From Desulfitibacter alkalitolerans DSM 16504 (GTDB lineage: Bacteria > Bacillota > DSM-16504 > Desulfitibacterales > Desulfitibacteraceae), in contig NZ_JHVU01000021.1 in the NCBI RefSeq assembly GCF_000620305.1, positions 124,001-188,000 of the forward strand: 64,000 nucleotides of DNA. The letters run 5' to 3'. Positions 34,207-42,514 of the stretch are shown here, piece by piece. Position 1 is the first letter of the stretch, and each line of letters begins with the position of its first letter. Under the pieces are notes generated by a model. The model saw nothing but the letters and a program-made list of their open reading frames with translations. It was not told where the DNA came from and did no database searches. A program made the position numbers and the translations under genes.

Positions 34207-35244
34207 CTAGATAATACTTACTTCTATTCCCCTGGCAGGCTGAAACGTATCAACTAGTCCAGAAGTTATAAATATCTGCAGGTCTTCTGTTACCAGGATC
34301 ATCTCGAAATCATCAGAGGATTTATGGTAAACCCTTGCTTTCTCTAAACCCATAACCAGCAATGCCGTGGACAAGACATCTGCTTTTACAGGATCTTCAG
34401 CTAAAACTGTCACAGCAATTAAACCCCGGGCTGGATAACCGGTAGTTGGGTTTAAGATATGATGATATCTAATACCATCATGTTCAAAAAATCTTTCATA
34501 ATCTCCAGAAGTATCTATTGCCATATCCGACAACTCTACATATCCCAGAGTTAATTCCTTCTCTCTTGGATGCCTCACACCTATCTTCCATGAAAGACCA
34601 TCCGGCTTTGTTCCAAGGGCATATTGGTTACCCCCTGCCGATACTAATGCCGAAGTCACCTGTTTATTTTTTAAAAAATTCACCATTTCCCTTACAGCAA
34701 ATCCCTTGGCAATGCCGCCTAAGGTTAGTTTCGTTTCAGGATCATCAAAAATTACTGAATTTGCTTCTTTATCCAGGGCAACGGCCGCGTAATTAACCAC
34801 TGGCAGAAGAGCTTCAACAGCTTCTCTCTCAGGAATAGTTCCTTTTTGGAAGTTCCATAGTTCCATTAGGGCTTGAATTGTTGGGTCAAATGCTCCCTCT
34901 GTTTTTTTTGCAAAGTTTAAGGCTTCTTCAATTATTTCATAAGTTAGTGGGCTAACTGGTATTTTCAAATCTGAATAATTATTGATTCTATACAAATCAC
35001 TATCCTCTTTGTTAAAATCCCATAACTTATGAAGATGGAGTGCAATTTTTGATGCTTCCTCTGCCTCAGCAGCATACTGCTCTTGGACAGTTATAGAAAA
35101 AACTGTATCCATGGCAAAAAAATCCATTGAGTGAAAGTTATTTCCCTTGTTAGTACATCCCTGCACAACAAATATAATAATTACTACAATCAATACTATT
35201 TTTATGCCCTTTAAGTTAGCTTTGCTTAGTATCCTCTTGATCAT
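34207..35244 (-). CDS. apbE: FAD:protein FMN transferase (ApbE)
   Basis: 345 residues. A lipoprotein-type signal ends in VQGC. The ApbE core is visible: MDTVFSITV, KKTEGAFDPTIQALMELWNF, LTLGGIAKGFAVREMVNFLK, SAGGNQYALG and the Mg-binding HHILNPTTGYPARGLIAVTV. ApbE transfers FMN from FAD to a Thr or Ser of S/TGAT motifs outside the cytoplasm. The obvious client is the RdhC-like protein encoded next, which has SGATISS. It overlaps tatA by 29 bases. Confidence 0.93.
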   Translation of the reverse strand: MIKRILSKANLKGIKIVLIVVIIIFVVQGCTNKGNNFHSMDFFAMDTVFSITVQEQYAAEAEEASKIALHLHKLWDFNKEDSDLYRINNYSDLKIPVSPLTYEIIEEALNFAKKTEGAFDPTIQALMELWNFQKGTIPEREAVEALLPVVNYAAVALDKEANSVIFDDPETKLTLGGIAKGFAVREMVNFLKNKQVTSALVSAGGNQYALGTKPDGLSWKIGVRHPREKELTLGYVELSDMAIDTSGDYERFFEHDGIRYHHILNPTTGYPARGLIAVTVLAEDPVKADVLSTALLVMGLEKARVYHKSSDDFEMILVTEDLQIFITSGLVDTFQPARGIEVSII

Positions 35245-35383
35245 TTACCGCACCCTTAAACTCTTTTATGCTTTTACCAAACATTTTTGCAGCCTGAGGC
35301 AGCTTGCCCGGCCCAAAAATTATTAACACAATTGCTAAAATAAGGACTATTTCCCAGGGCCCTACAGGCATTATTCCAAACAT
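35216..35383 (-). CDS. tatA: TatA/E twin-arginine translocase subunit
   Basis: 55 residues: MFGIMPVGPWEIVLILAIVL then IIFGPGKLPQAAKMFGKSIK, the membrane helix, FGPGKLP hinge and amphipathic helix of TatA. ATG 35383 is preferred over 35389 because GGAGG is seven bases upstream. Reductive dehalogenases are exported by Tat, so a tatA here fits that locus, although the present chimeric dehalogenase has no Tat signal. No tatC is in the window. Confidence 0.9.
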   Translation of the reverse strand: MFGIMPVGPWEIVLILAIVLIIFGPGKLPQAAKMFGKSIKEFKGAVNDQEDTKQS

Positions 35384-35400
35384 GAGCATTCCTCCATTAT

Positions 35401-35760
35401 TTATTCAATCTTTACGATCATTTTATTTGGCATACAGACAATAGCTTCGCCAGGCTTACTAATCCACCCTGTATGAGAACATATGCCCAGCGGGCAGGCA
35501 TCCTTTGGCATGGGGAGCACCCTTACTCTCCCCTTTTTATCTACTTCAATTTTTGCATCAATATCTCCTTCTATTTCAATTGTGATGGTTTCGTTTAAAT
35601 GCTCACTAATCTTGGCTTTTTCCACAACCGTTCCGTCTATGTTAATAGTCATATAATTTTCATGCGCATCCTCTGGATTGTTTATTAATAATAAAGACAA
35701 GCCTATGATTAGAATTAAACCCACTATAGCTTTTTCAAAAGCTTTCATAAAGGCACCCAC
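35401..35760 (-). CDS. NusG domain II (EetA-like) extracytoplasmic protein
   Basis: 119 residues with one N-terminal membrane segment (AIVGLILIIGLSLLLI) and an exported beta domain with the hallmark DACPLGICSHTGWISKPGEA followed by IVCMPNKMIVKI. NusG-II proteins of this type are partners of Gx/EetB proteins in flavin-based electron-transfer loci. CxxxxxC in PLGIC and the later Cys could bind a metal or form a disulfide. Its ATG lies 23 bases after the RdhB-like stop. Confidence 0.85.
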   Translation of the reverse strand: MGAFMKAFEKAIVGLILIIGLSLLLINNPEDAHENYMTINIDGTVVEKAKISEHLNETITIEIEGDIDAKIEVDKKGRVRVLPMPKDACPLGICSHTGWISKPGEAIVCMPNKMIVKIE

Positions 35761-35783
35761 CTCAGAAAAAGGGCTGTAACAGC

Positions 35784-36098
35784 TTAAGCATTAAAATTCT
35801 TTGATGTTATTTTAACACCCTTTTTTAAAAACATCCAACGTCCCAATCCTACTCCTGAAACTATGGTCATTATTCCAAAGATAATACCGCCAACCATGGC
35901 CGCCCTGGGCTCACCCTCCCCATAGGCTGTGCCAACAAAAGCAAAGGTAAATAGAAGAAATACACCCCATAAGCTAATTAGAAGCCAATTCCACCATTTA
36001 AGAGGCTCTTCAAGTGTTTCGCTCCATTTTTTCAAACTAAAGGCTGCCACTGTAACACATATTCCAACTACTAGCCATAAAAAACCCATGTTTTTCAC
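35784..36098 (-). CDS. RdhB-like reductive dehalogenase membrane anchor
   Basis: 104 residues, three membrane segments (MGFLWLVVGICVTVAAFSL, WNWLLISLWGVFLLFTFAFV, MVGGIIFGIMTIVSGVGLGR) separated by WSETLEEPLKWW and a GEGEPRAAM loop. Length, topology and the loop are those of PceB/CprB-type anchors that hold RdhA on the outer face of the membrane. It begins eight bases after the chimeric RdhA-like frame stops, the normal rdhAB arrangement. Confidence 0.8.
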   Translation of the reverse strand: MKNMGFLWLVVGICVTVAAFSLKKWSETLEEPLKWWNWLLISLWGVFLLFTFAFVGTAYGEGEPRAAMVGGIIFGIMTIVSGVGLGRWMFLKKGVKITSKNFNA

Positions 36099-36106
36099 CC
36101 CTTATC

Positions 36107-37357
36107 TTAAGATTTTTTTACATTAATAAAACGTTCTGTATCAAACCACCAGGGTGGCTTTCTAAAGGTACCCCATTCTGGCCCAACAAAATGAGCAGCC
36201 TCATGCTGACCATAGAAGGTCTTCTCCATCCAAGTTAATGATGAGTGAACTACGCCTGTCTTATCCCTTACAGCAACATTTCTTGCAGTGGTATGCAGCC
36301 AGTTGGATTTTCTACTAAAGGGACATACAGCAAGACAAATGCGGCAGCTGTCGGAGCCTGGAACAGACATCCAGTAATTATGACAGGTTTCAATATCAAT
36401 CTGCCAACCATCAAAACCTCTGCCCCTGATTTCTTTAGGCCCATCAAAAGATATGGATTCTGATGGACATGTTTCAGCACATATCTTGCAGGTTTCACAA
36501 AACTCCCTAACACCAATATCTATTGGCTTATCTGGCTTTAATGGCAGGTTTGTAGTAACAACAGCTGGCCTAAAATTTGCTCCAAACTCAGGAGTCACAA
36601 CAAAACCAAATCTCCCCTGTTCTCCCACTCCGGCGTCAACTAGAATAGGAGGAATAATTACTTCATAACCGGTGTCAGGACAGTGGGGTCTAGCAGCATA
36701 ACCTAAAGATTTAATAAAGCTGGTTAACCTTGCTGCAGCTATGGACACTTCATTGTAAGCATCTATGCTGTGTCCAAAAGTAGGGTTGGCCCGCTCTTGA
36801 TCCCATTCATGTGGAACACCTATCATTTGCATTGCCGTTGATAACAGCGGTGATTCTGGAAGAACTGCACTACGGGAATATAATGACCCTATGGACCAAG
36901 AAAAGGCTGCAAACAGCAGAGCTATTATTCCTATTGTATCAATACCTTTATCTGCATTCATCCCTCCTTGAGGCATGACCATCACAGCTATTCCGCAAAA
37001 GCCCAATATAATACCTATAATAACCCCTGTATTAGGTTTTTTTCTGTCAAGGACACTTACGTCTGTTTGTCCAAGTAATTCTGATGCTTTATCTACTTTT
37101 AATTTGCTAATGTACTGTACAGGAGTAAGACCAGTATGCTGCTTAAAAAGCCTTATGACTACGTTACTACGCAGTGGAACCTTTGCCCTGCATGATGGAC
37201 GGCAAAAAATTCCTGTTGTCTTAACTCCATAGAAAAATAAGCCATTATAGGCTTCATCGCAGTTAATAACAGCTTGCCATTTCTCATCATGGGAAATTTG
37301 AACTGTAAGCTTCAGCTTACAAGCCAGCAAATTATCCGGTACTGGTGCTTGCTGCAT
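36107..37357 (-). pseudogene. chimeric frame: Ada N-domain + AraC HTH + EamA + C-terminal reductive dehalogenase
   Basis: 416 codons with a good start site (AAAGGAGGAG), yet four unrelated pieces. Residues 1-68 match the Ada methylphosphotriester domain (GVKTTGIFCRPSCRAKVP; only two of four zinc Cys). 69-104 match the end of an AraC helix-turn-helix (FKQHTGLTPVQYISKLKVDK). 105-179 match two helices of an EamA transporter (AAFSWSIGSLYSRSAVLPES). 180-416 are the C-terminal half of a reductive dehalogenase (DQERANPTFGHSIDAYNEVS, two [4Fe-4S] sets C287/C290/C293/C297 and C325/C338/C341/C345). The Tat signal and corrinoid-binding N-terminal half of RdhA are absent, so dehalogenation is not expected. 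Successive in-frame deletions or an assembly join are the alternatives. Confidence 0.8.
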
Positions 37358-37531
37358 ACCAGCTCCTCCTTTAAAAACAATTGTCTTACATACATATTAT
37401 ATAAGAGAGTCCCACTACAAATCTTCCTACATTTCACTAAGTAATTTTATAAAAAAAGATGTTAGCTGCTGTTAGAAAGTATACTACAAACATACTTCCA
37501 TTTTCATAGATATGCAAATAAAAAGAAAAGA

Positions 37532-37551
37532 GCTAGGGAAAATGACCTAGC
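37532..37551 (-). terminator. terminator downstream of the PNPOx-like gene
   Basis: GCTAGG/CCTAGC stem with an eight-base loop, followed on the minus strand by TCTTTTCTTTTTATTT. It lies about 60 bases after the stop at 37613 and insulates the chimeric gene from it. Confidence 0.6.
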
Positions 37552-37612
37552 CATTCCTGCCTAACTTCATGGGAACGTGATAAATTTATTAATAATAAAC
37601 GCTATTTTGGGA

Positions 37613-37912
37613 TTATAACAACTCTTCAATGGCTTCTACCCGGAAAAGCACTTCCTTATTTTTCACACAAGCTTTTCCACTAAAACGGTATCCCTTTTTG
37701 CCATATACCGCTGCAACCTGCATTATGCCATTTTCATTAATGTTCTTTTGGGTTTTTTCCATTTTGTAAATATCAAATGCCAGGATATTACCATTGCGAA
37801 TACCGGCAGCCTTTCCAACAACAATTAAATGAGGTTTCCCCTCAGCAGAAACAGTAACTATGGAAATATAAGGCGACTTAACAATAACTTCTTTAATTTC
37901 TGTAGATAACAA
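37613..37912 (-). CDS. pyridoxamine 5'-phosphate oxidase-like flavin-binding protein
   Basis: About 99 residues. A TTG at 37912 (MLSTEIKEVIVKSPYISIVT) is preferred because AAAGGTGG is six bases before it and this is where the family usually begins; an ATG at 37933 lacks a site. The split-barrel pattern VTVSAEGKPHLIVVGKAAGI and the later AAVYGKKGYRFSGKACVKN fit small FMN-binding PNPOx-like proteins. The substrate is unknown. It lies between the Crp-like regulator and the organohalide-type locus. Confidence 0.75.
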   Translation of the reverse strand: MLSTEIKEVIVKSPYISIVTVSAEGKPHLIVVGKAAGIRNGNILAFDIYKMEKTQKNINENGIMQVAAVYGKKGYRFSGKACVKNKEVLFRVEAIEELL

Positions 37913-37999
37913 TTCAATTCCACCTTTCATCATTTAATGACATTGTAACAATAAAAACAGAATTGAATTGTTGCATATTATACATTTTATTAAAAATTT

Positions 38000-38668
38000 T
38001 CAAAAGCATTTATTCTTTAATATGAGATAGTTATTTTTTCGCAGTATAATATTATTATCAGTCAGCTCTTTTATAGCCCTGAACACCATGACACGTGAAC
38101 ATCCTATCATGGAGGCAATATCTTGTTGAGTTAAAGATATCTTAACCTTTGTTCCTTCTGGGCATTCCTCACCATATTCATTTGCAAGACGGATAAATAA
38201 ACCAAGAACTTTATCCTTTACAGTTAACGAGTTTATATGGGCAATATGATCCCAAATTTTATAGATATTGCTGCCTAAACTAACAATAACCTGCCAGGCC
38301 ACATCAGGTGACTGTTTTATAATTTTTTCAATATTACTGCGGCTCATGCTGCATACCTTAGTTTCCTTGGCAGCAGTAGCCGTACCGGGCTGTTCTTTCT
38401 TCTGGAAAAGTGCAGCCTCACCTATCACATCTCCTGCACCATATATTTGTAAAATTACCTCTCGGCCATCTTCTGTATAGTGAACCAGTTTTATAGCCCC
38501 TTGTTTTACTAAAAAAATTGCATCAACATCATCTCCCTGGGAAAAAAGCACATCTCCTTTTTTTAATGTATGTTTACCGGCTGAATGACAAACAAAAGAA
38601 AATGATTGATCATCAAGTTCACTGAATAAAAACAGATCTCTAAGGCATAAAATTGGTTTGTTCTCCAT
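38000..38668 (-). CDS. Crp/Fnr-family transcriptional regulator
   Basis: 222 residues. The cyclic-nucleotide-binding-like domain (KGDVLFSQGDDVDAIFLVKQ, GAGDVIGEAALF) is followed by a long helix and a winged helix (LTQQDIASMIGCSRVMVFRA). It lacks the N-terminal Cys cluster of oxygen-sensing Fnr. CprK/RdhK regulators of dehalogenase operons belong to this family and the gene is upstream of an rdh-like locus, so that role is possible. I found no clear TTAAT-N4-ATTAA dehalobox upstream of the chimeric gene. Confidence 0.88.
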   Translation of the reverse strand: MENKPILCLRDLFLFSELDDQSFSFVCHSAGKHTLKKGDVLFSQGDDVDAIFLVKQGAIKLVHYTEDGREVILQIYGAGDVIGEAALFQKKEQPGTATAAKETKVCSMSRSNIEKIIKQSPDVAWQVIVSLGSNIYKIWDHIAHINSLTVKDKVLGLFIRLANEYGEECPEGTKVKISLTQQDIASMIGCSRVMVFRAIKELTDNNIILRKNNYLILKNKCF

Positions 38669-38860
38669 TTTTCCTCCTTGACTATTATTTTTCTATGAAT
38701 CTACCAATAAATAAAAAATATATCAAGCTTATTAAAATAATAAAAGCTAAAACAGTTTGCTTTTGTCACAAAACTTTAAGGTCCATAGCAGCCACGAAAC
38801 TTTCATCAATGGTCATTATGCTTTATTAGAGCACGCCAATAAAAGAGTTTAAAATCCAAA

Positions 38861-38889
38861 AACCAGGTACAGCTTTTGCGTGCCTGGTT
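38861..38889. terminator. hairpin upstream of the 86-residue protein gene
   Basis: AACCAGGTAC and GTGCCTGGTT form a 10-bp stem (one G-U pair) around a nine-base loop in the 289-base divergent interval. It has no strong T run. It could be a leader structure. Confidence 0.4.
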
Positions 38890-38957
38890 ACATAAAAATC
38901 TGTCTACTGTAGAAAATATTAATTAAAGAACCTGTTTCTCACGGCAGGAGGTGCATT

Positions 38958-39218
38958 ATGAGAGAATTTTTTAACATCATTAATCAAAATAAACCTAAAT
39001 TAAGGGAATTTGACCCTTCCACAATGCAGCGCATCAAAGAAGGCTCTTACTTAGTTAAGCTTATTAGCGAAACTGAGGTAACAGCCCGTAAGTGCAATTA
39101 TTATTCAGGTATTGCATCTGACCAGGAAATAGCTAATTTTTTTAAAGAACAAGCACATAAATTAAGTAAGGCTAAAAGAGTTTTGCAGGATTATTATGAA
39201 AGCATGACCAAGGAGTGA
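38958..39218 (+). CDS. small alpha-helical protein, possibly spore-coat or ferritin-like
   Basis: 86 residues, ATG after GGCAGGAGG. Entirely helical by composition (MREFFNIINQNKPKLREFDP, EIANFFKEQAHKLSKAKRVL). I do not recognise the family with certainty; similar short helical proteins occur next to CotF/ferritin-like genes in spore formers. It is followed after one base by a second small helical protein whose start site overlaps its end. Confidence 0.6.
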   Translation: MREFFNIINQNKPKLREFDPSTMQRIKEGSYLVKLISETEVTARKCNYYSGIASDQEIANFFKEQAHKLSKAKRVLQDYYESMTKE

Positions 39219-39219
39219 G

Positions 39220-39420
39220 TTGATCTTGAAATTTGGTGATATGGATATGCTGCAAGATTATGAAAAAGATACCAGAATGGCCGCTTTGGCATATGCATTA
39301 ATTCAAACTGAGATAATTGACCCTACATTAAGAAAAATAATAGGAAAAGCCAGCACTGAAGCTGCAAAAGCACAGCAAATGACTGCCAATTTAATTTTAT
39401 CCAGAGGTGACAGACCTTAA
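39220..39420 (+). CDS. small alpha-helical protein
   Basis: 66 residues from a TTG start (39220, or 39226 which is better spaced from AAGGAG). The sequence DYEKDTRMAALAYALIQTEI IDP... is helical and resembles half of a four-helix bundle. It is in an operon with the preceding gene, and the two could form one bundle together. Family not recognised. Confidence 0.55.
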   Translation: MILKFGDMDMLQDYEKDTRMAALAYALIQTEIIDPTLRKIIGKASTEAAKAQQMTANLILSRGDRP

Positions 39421-39426
39421 ACTCCC

Positions 39427-39457
39427 AAAAAAAAACGCCAACAGGATGGCTGTTGGC
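39427..39457 (-). terminator. strong intrinsic terminator of the ferritin-like gene
   Basis: GCCAACAG/CTGTTGGC stem (39437-39457) followed on the minus strand by nine T residues. It lies 10 bases after the stop at 39467 and also separates convergent transcription units. Confidence 0.85.
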
Positions 39458-39466
39458 ATAGTTTAG

Positions 39467-40210
39467 TTATTGTAGTTTTGAATTTGGATCCATAGGTCTA
39501 TTGCCAGCTAAATTGTTTTCTGCGGAAACCAGGTGTTCCATTCCCCTAACCAACGTATCATCTTCAAGTACACTATATAAATGGTAACCCAGGTCTTCCC
39601 TATCTAATAGTACCTCTTCAAGAACCTGAACAGTACCAAAATCTTTAAGTTCGTGGGCACGGGATATGGTTTGCCTGAGCATCTGCTGAAGTTTTAGCTC
39701 GTGTTCAAGATCATTTCTAAGGAAATCCCTCATTGTATAACGGCCCTCAACCTCATGCTTAATATATGACAATTCATGTTGGGTTACCGGATGAGCTGTA
39801 GGCACTACACCAAGCCTAGCTACTCTCTCACCCACCATATCGATATGTTTTTGGGTCTTGTCAATATGCTCATCAAGAAGATGATGCAGGCTTAGAAATG
39901 ACTCAGCTCCCTCTGTTAACCAGTGATGCTTATTATATTGGTGCAGGGCAACTGTTAAAGCACATTGATGGTCGTCTAACATAAGTCCTATTTCTTGACG
40001 AACTTCAACAGGCAGGGAAATTCCAGAACCTACTTTCTTAGCAGTTCTAGGTTCTTGACGGAAAATCATACTATGGTCAGTATTATGTCCTGGCATTTTA
40101 GAATCAAAGCCTGTTTTATTGAGATTGAATTGACCTTGAAAATTGGTCATGTCGGTCATAACCTTGTTAAGTTCCATTGTTGGCCTTGTTGCTGGCTGTA
40201 TATTATCCAC
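39467..40210 (-). CDS. Dps/ferritin-like four-helix protein
   Basis: 247 residues. After a disordered 75-residue N-terminus, the rest resembles a Dps-type bundle: LYQYNKHHWLTEG-like segment (ALHQYNKHHWLTEGAESFLS), LDEHIDKTQKHIDMVGERVA, and a final LEEVLLDREDLGYHLYSVLE. In Dps the equivalent NxHWxxxG and DExxE-type residues bind iron at the dimer interface. It may sequester iron or protect DNA. The long N-terminal tail is unusual. Confidence 0.7.
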   Translation of the reverse strand: MDNIQPATRPTMELNKVMTDMTNFQGQFNLNKTGFDSKMPGHNTDHSMIFRQEPRTAKKVGSGISLPVEVRQEIGLMLDDHQCALTVALHQYNKHHWLTEGAESFLSLHHLLDEHIDKTQKHIDMVGERVARLGVVPTAHPVTQHELSYIKHEVEGRYTMRDFLRNDLEHELKLQQMLRQTISRAHELKDFGTVQVLEEVLLDREDLGYHLYSVLEDDTLVRGMEHLVSAENNLAGNRPMDPNSKLQ

Positions 40211-40305
40211 TATTAAACCACTCCTTTTGATAATTTTACTTCAATAATATTATGTAATAATGGTCAACGTTATATGCACCCAACCAAATTAAATATTGGG
40301 TTTAT

Positions 40306-41430
40306 TTACTCAAGGTCTATCAGCAATCTCTCGTTGCTTAGGGTTACATCAAAAGACACTTCAATAGGAATATAGGGAAAGTATTCATCCCAATTGATTT
40401 GCTTCCAGTAATCTGGATAATAAGCCCTGACATACAAGCCTATGCCAATAATGTCACTTTGAAAATCATGTTGTATTTTCTTTATTAGATTATTAGTTCT
40501 ATTTTCAAAAACCTTAGCTAGATATTCCTCAAAAACATGTTCTTTTCCCAGGTGTGCTCTATCTGGATTTTTTTCAATAATCTCCACAGTAAGCTTAATA
40601 TTTATCTTTGCAGTGATGCGGCCTGCATGGTTAGTCTCTACCCTTGTTTTTGTTTTTATTTGAATAGGAGATACAACTAATATTTCATCTGGGTGGAGGT
40701 TGCAAGGGCTTTCTATAGATTTACCCAGGAGTCCCTTAATTCTTAGAAAATCACTTAACTCTTCATTATTTAAAGAGCCTGCCAGCCTGTCCCTTTTAAA
40801 TGCAGACAGCCCTGCAATGGACAAGCGATCTTCTAGGTATTTAATGCTTACTAATACTGGTTCAATACCCTGGTTTCTATAGGGAATAGTAAAATTGTGC
40901 ATATAAGTATCCAACAACCACTGTTTGCGAATCTCATTATCAATCATTCTATAAAGGTACGTAATAGGCAGGGTTGCCTCTGCAGGTGCAACCGCTATAA
41001 TGTCCTCCGGTTTATCAGGAGTTATTATCATGTATGCCAGTGGGCGAAACTGGGCAGACCTTCTGAACCCATCTAGAACTTCATTTATATCCCTTTTAAA
41101 CGCAACTTCTTCTGAAATTACCAGGACCCTTACATATCCTAAAAATACTTCTCTAGCAAGCATACTATGCAGCTGTTCAAAGGCTGTGGTTAAATTTTTT
41201 GCTTTTGCTGCAATTACTATGGGTTGTTTTTTTTCCGGTGCAGCCTGGGGCCCTCCAGCTAAACCTAAAACATCTGGAACAGCAATGGAGATAATTAATT
41301 CCCCATCCTCTGCCATGTCTATACCAATTGACAGCACAGGGACTCTTTCTTCCACCTCTAGTCTATCCCAACACCCTGTCAGCAGCAGCAGAGAAAGAAG
41401 AATCAAGACAAAAATTCTAGCTCTTGCCAT
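40306..41430 (-). CDS. spore germination protein GerAC-type (Ger(x)C)
   Basis: 374 residues with a lipoprotein signal (LILLSLLLLTGCWDRLEVEE); GCWD and the following EVEERVPVLSIGIDMAEDG are signatures of GerAC proteins. It is lipid-anchored at the outer face of the spore inner membrane and acts with GerAA and GerAB in nutrient sensing. It overlaps gerAB by 14 bases. Confidence 0.93.
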   Translation of the reverse strand: MARARIFVLILLSLLLLTGCWDRLEVEERVPVLSIGIDMAEDGELIISIAVPDVLGLAGGPQAAPEKKQPIVIAAKAKNLTTAFEQLHSMLAREVFLGYVRVLVISEEVAFKRDINEVLDGFRRSAQFRPLAYMIITPDKPEDIIAVAPAEATLPITYLYRMIDNEIRKQWLLDTYMHNFTIPYRNQGIEPVLVSIKYLEDRLSIAGLSAFKRDRLAGSLNNEELSDFLRIKGLLGKSIESPCNLHPDEILVVSPIQIKTKTRVETNHAGRITAKINIKLTVEIIEKNPDRAHLGKEHVFEEYLAKVFENRTNNLIKKIQHDFQSDIIGIGLYVRAYYPDYWKQINWDEYFPYIPIEVSFDVTLSNERLLIDLE

Positions 41431-42514
41431 TTAACCGCCTCCCTTTCACCAGAGAAACAAGATAAAGCAGCAAGGGGATAATTGTAGCTCCTATGATTCC
41501 CATGTGCCCCAACCAATCTGAGAGCTGAAAGGCTTCCATTAAAGTATTGGGTATGAGTGCTACCCATATCATGAATATTCCTGTGGGAAATACTAATAGG
41601 TTTTTATTTATATTAAATAATTGGGAAGCAACGTCAACACCCAGGGCATAAAAAACAGCAGCAGTAGTAAATATGGCCATAATCCAAATGGTAATAAAAG
41701 GTCCATCTACTCTTTGAAGAATATCTACTGGTATGTTAACAATTCGTATAGCTTCCAGGGTTGGCCACTGCAGCTCTTTAATGGCATCCCCAAAAATACT
41801 TATCCCAGCAAGAATAACTATAAAATACACCAGAAATATAAAGAACAAGGATAAAGCAAAAGCCTTGTAACCTTCCGATGGCGTCTGCATATAAACCAGG
41901 AGAAATACTATTAGTTCAAAGCCTGTGAAGGAAAAACCGGTGGCTAAAGCAGCCCTGCCCAGCTCTTGTATGCCATGGCGCATGAGAGGCAGCAAAAATA
42001 AAAATTCAAAGTGATAATACATGGATATGAAAAGAAAGCCAATTGGAATTATAATTATTAAAGGCGCGAGAAAAAGTGTAATCCTTCCTAATACTTGCAT
42101 ACCCTGAAGGGTCAAATAGCCTGCAGCTAGAATCATGGTTCCAATGACTACAACTTTAGGAGTAGTAAGTAATAGGGATTCAGATACTATTTCAGAAAAA
42201 AGACGAATGGTCATGGTAGGCAAAAGTATTAAATATGCCGTGTAATATAACTTGATAATAAAGCCAACATATTTACCCATCAGCAGGTCTATTATGGTAA
42301 AAATGGACGTATTAGGGTATAACAGTCCAACTTTAATAAAAATCATACCTGTAAATAAAAGTATGATTGAGGCAATGATAATAGCAAAAATACTGTCTTG
42401 TCCAGCTTCAACATATGTAGCCCTGCTTAAAGTTATTAGACCTACACCTAAAGCAGCATTTAGGCCAATGGAAGATGCCTGCAGCCAACTTATTGGACTT
42501 GTCTTTTCTACCAT
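41417..42514 (-). CDS. spore germination permease-like protein GerAB-type
   Basis: 365 residues, about ten membrane segments, APC superfamily. ISWLQASSIGLNAALGVGLI at the start and SEGYKAFALSLFFIFLVYFI in the middle fit GerAB/YndE proteins, which bind the germinant. It overlaps gerAA by seven bases. Confidence 0.93.
   Translation of the reverse strand: MVEKTSPISWLQASSIGLNAALGVGLITLSRATYVEAGQDSIFAIIIASIILLFTGMIFIKVGLLYPNTSIFTIIDLLMGKYVGFIIKLYYTAYLILLPTMTIRLFSEIVSESLLLTTPKVVVIGTMILAAGYLTLQGMQVLGRITLFLAPLIIIIPIGFLFISMYYHFEFLFLLPLMRHGIQELGRAALATGFSFTGFELIVFLLVYMQTPSEGYKAFALSLFFIFLVYFIVILAGISIFGDAIKELQWPTLEAIRIVNIPVDILQRVDGPFITIWIMAIFTTAAVFYALGVDVASQLFNINKNLLVFPTGIFMIWVALIPNTLMEAFQLSDWLGHMGIIGATIIPLLLYLVSLVKGRRLNGKS

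Noticed and set aside
37358-38000. Dehalobox (TTAAT-N4-ATTAA) for CprK control
   Set aside because: No match to both half-sites with correct spacing was found upstream of the chimeric gene or the PNPOx-like gene.
38736-38752. TTATTAAAATAATAA inverted repeat upstream of the Crp-like gene as an operator
   Set aside because: It is palindromic but pure A/T in a very AT-rich stretch, so chance occurrence is likely.
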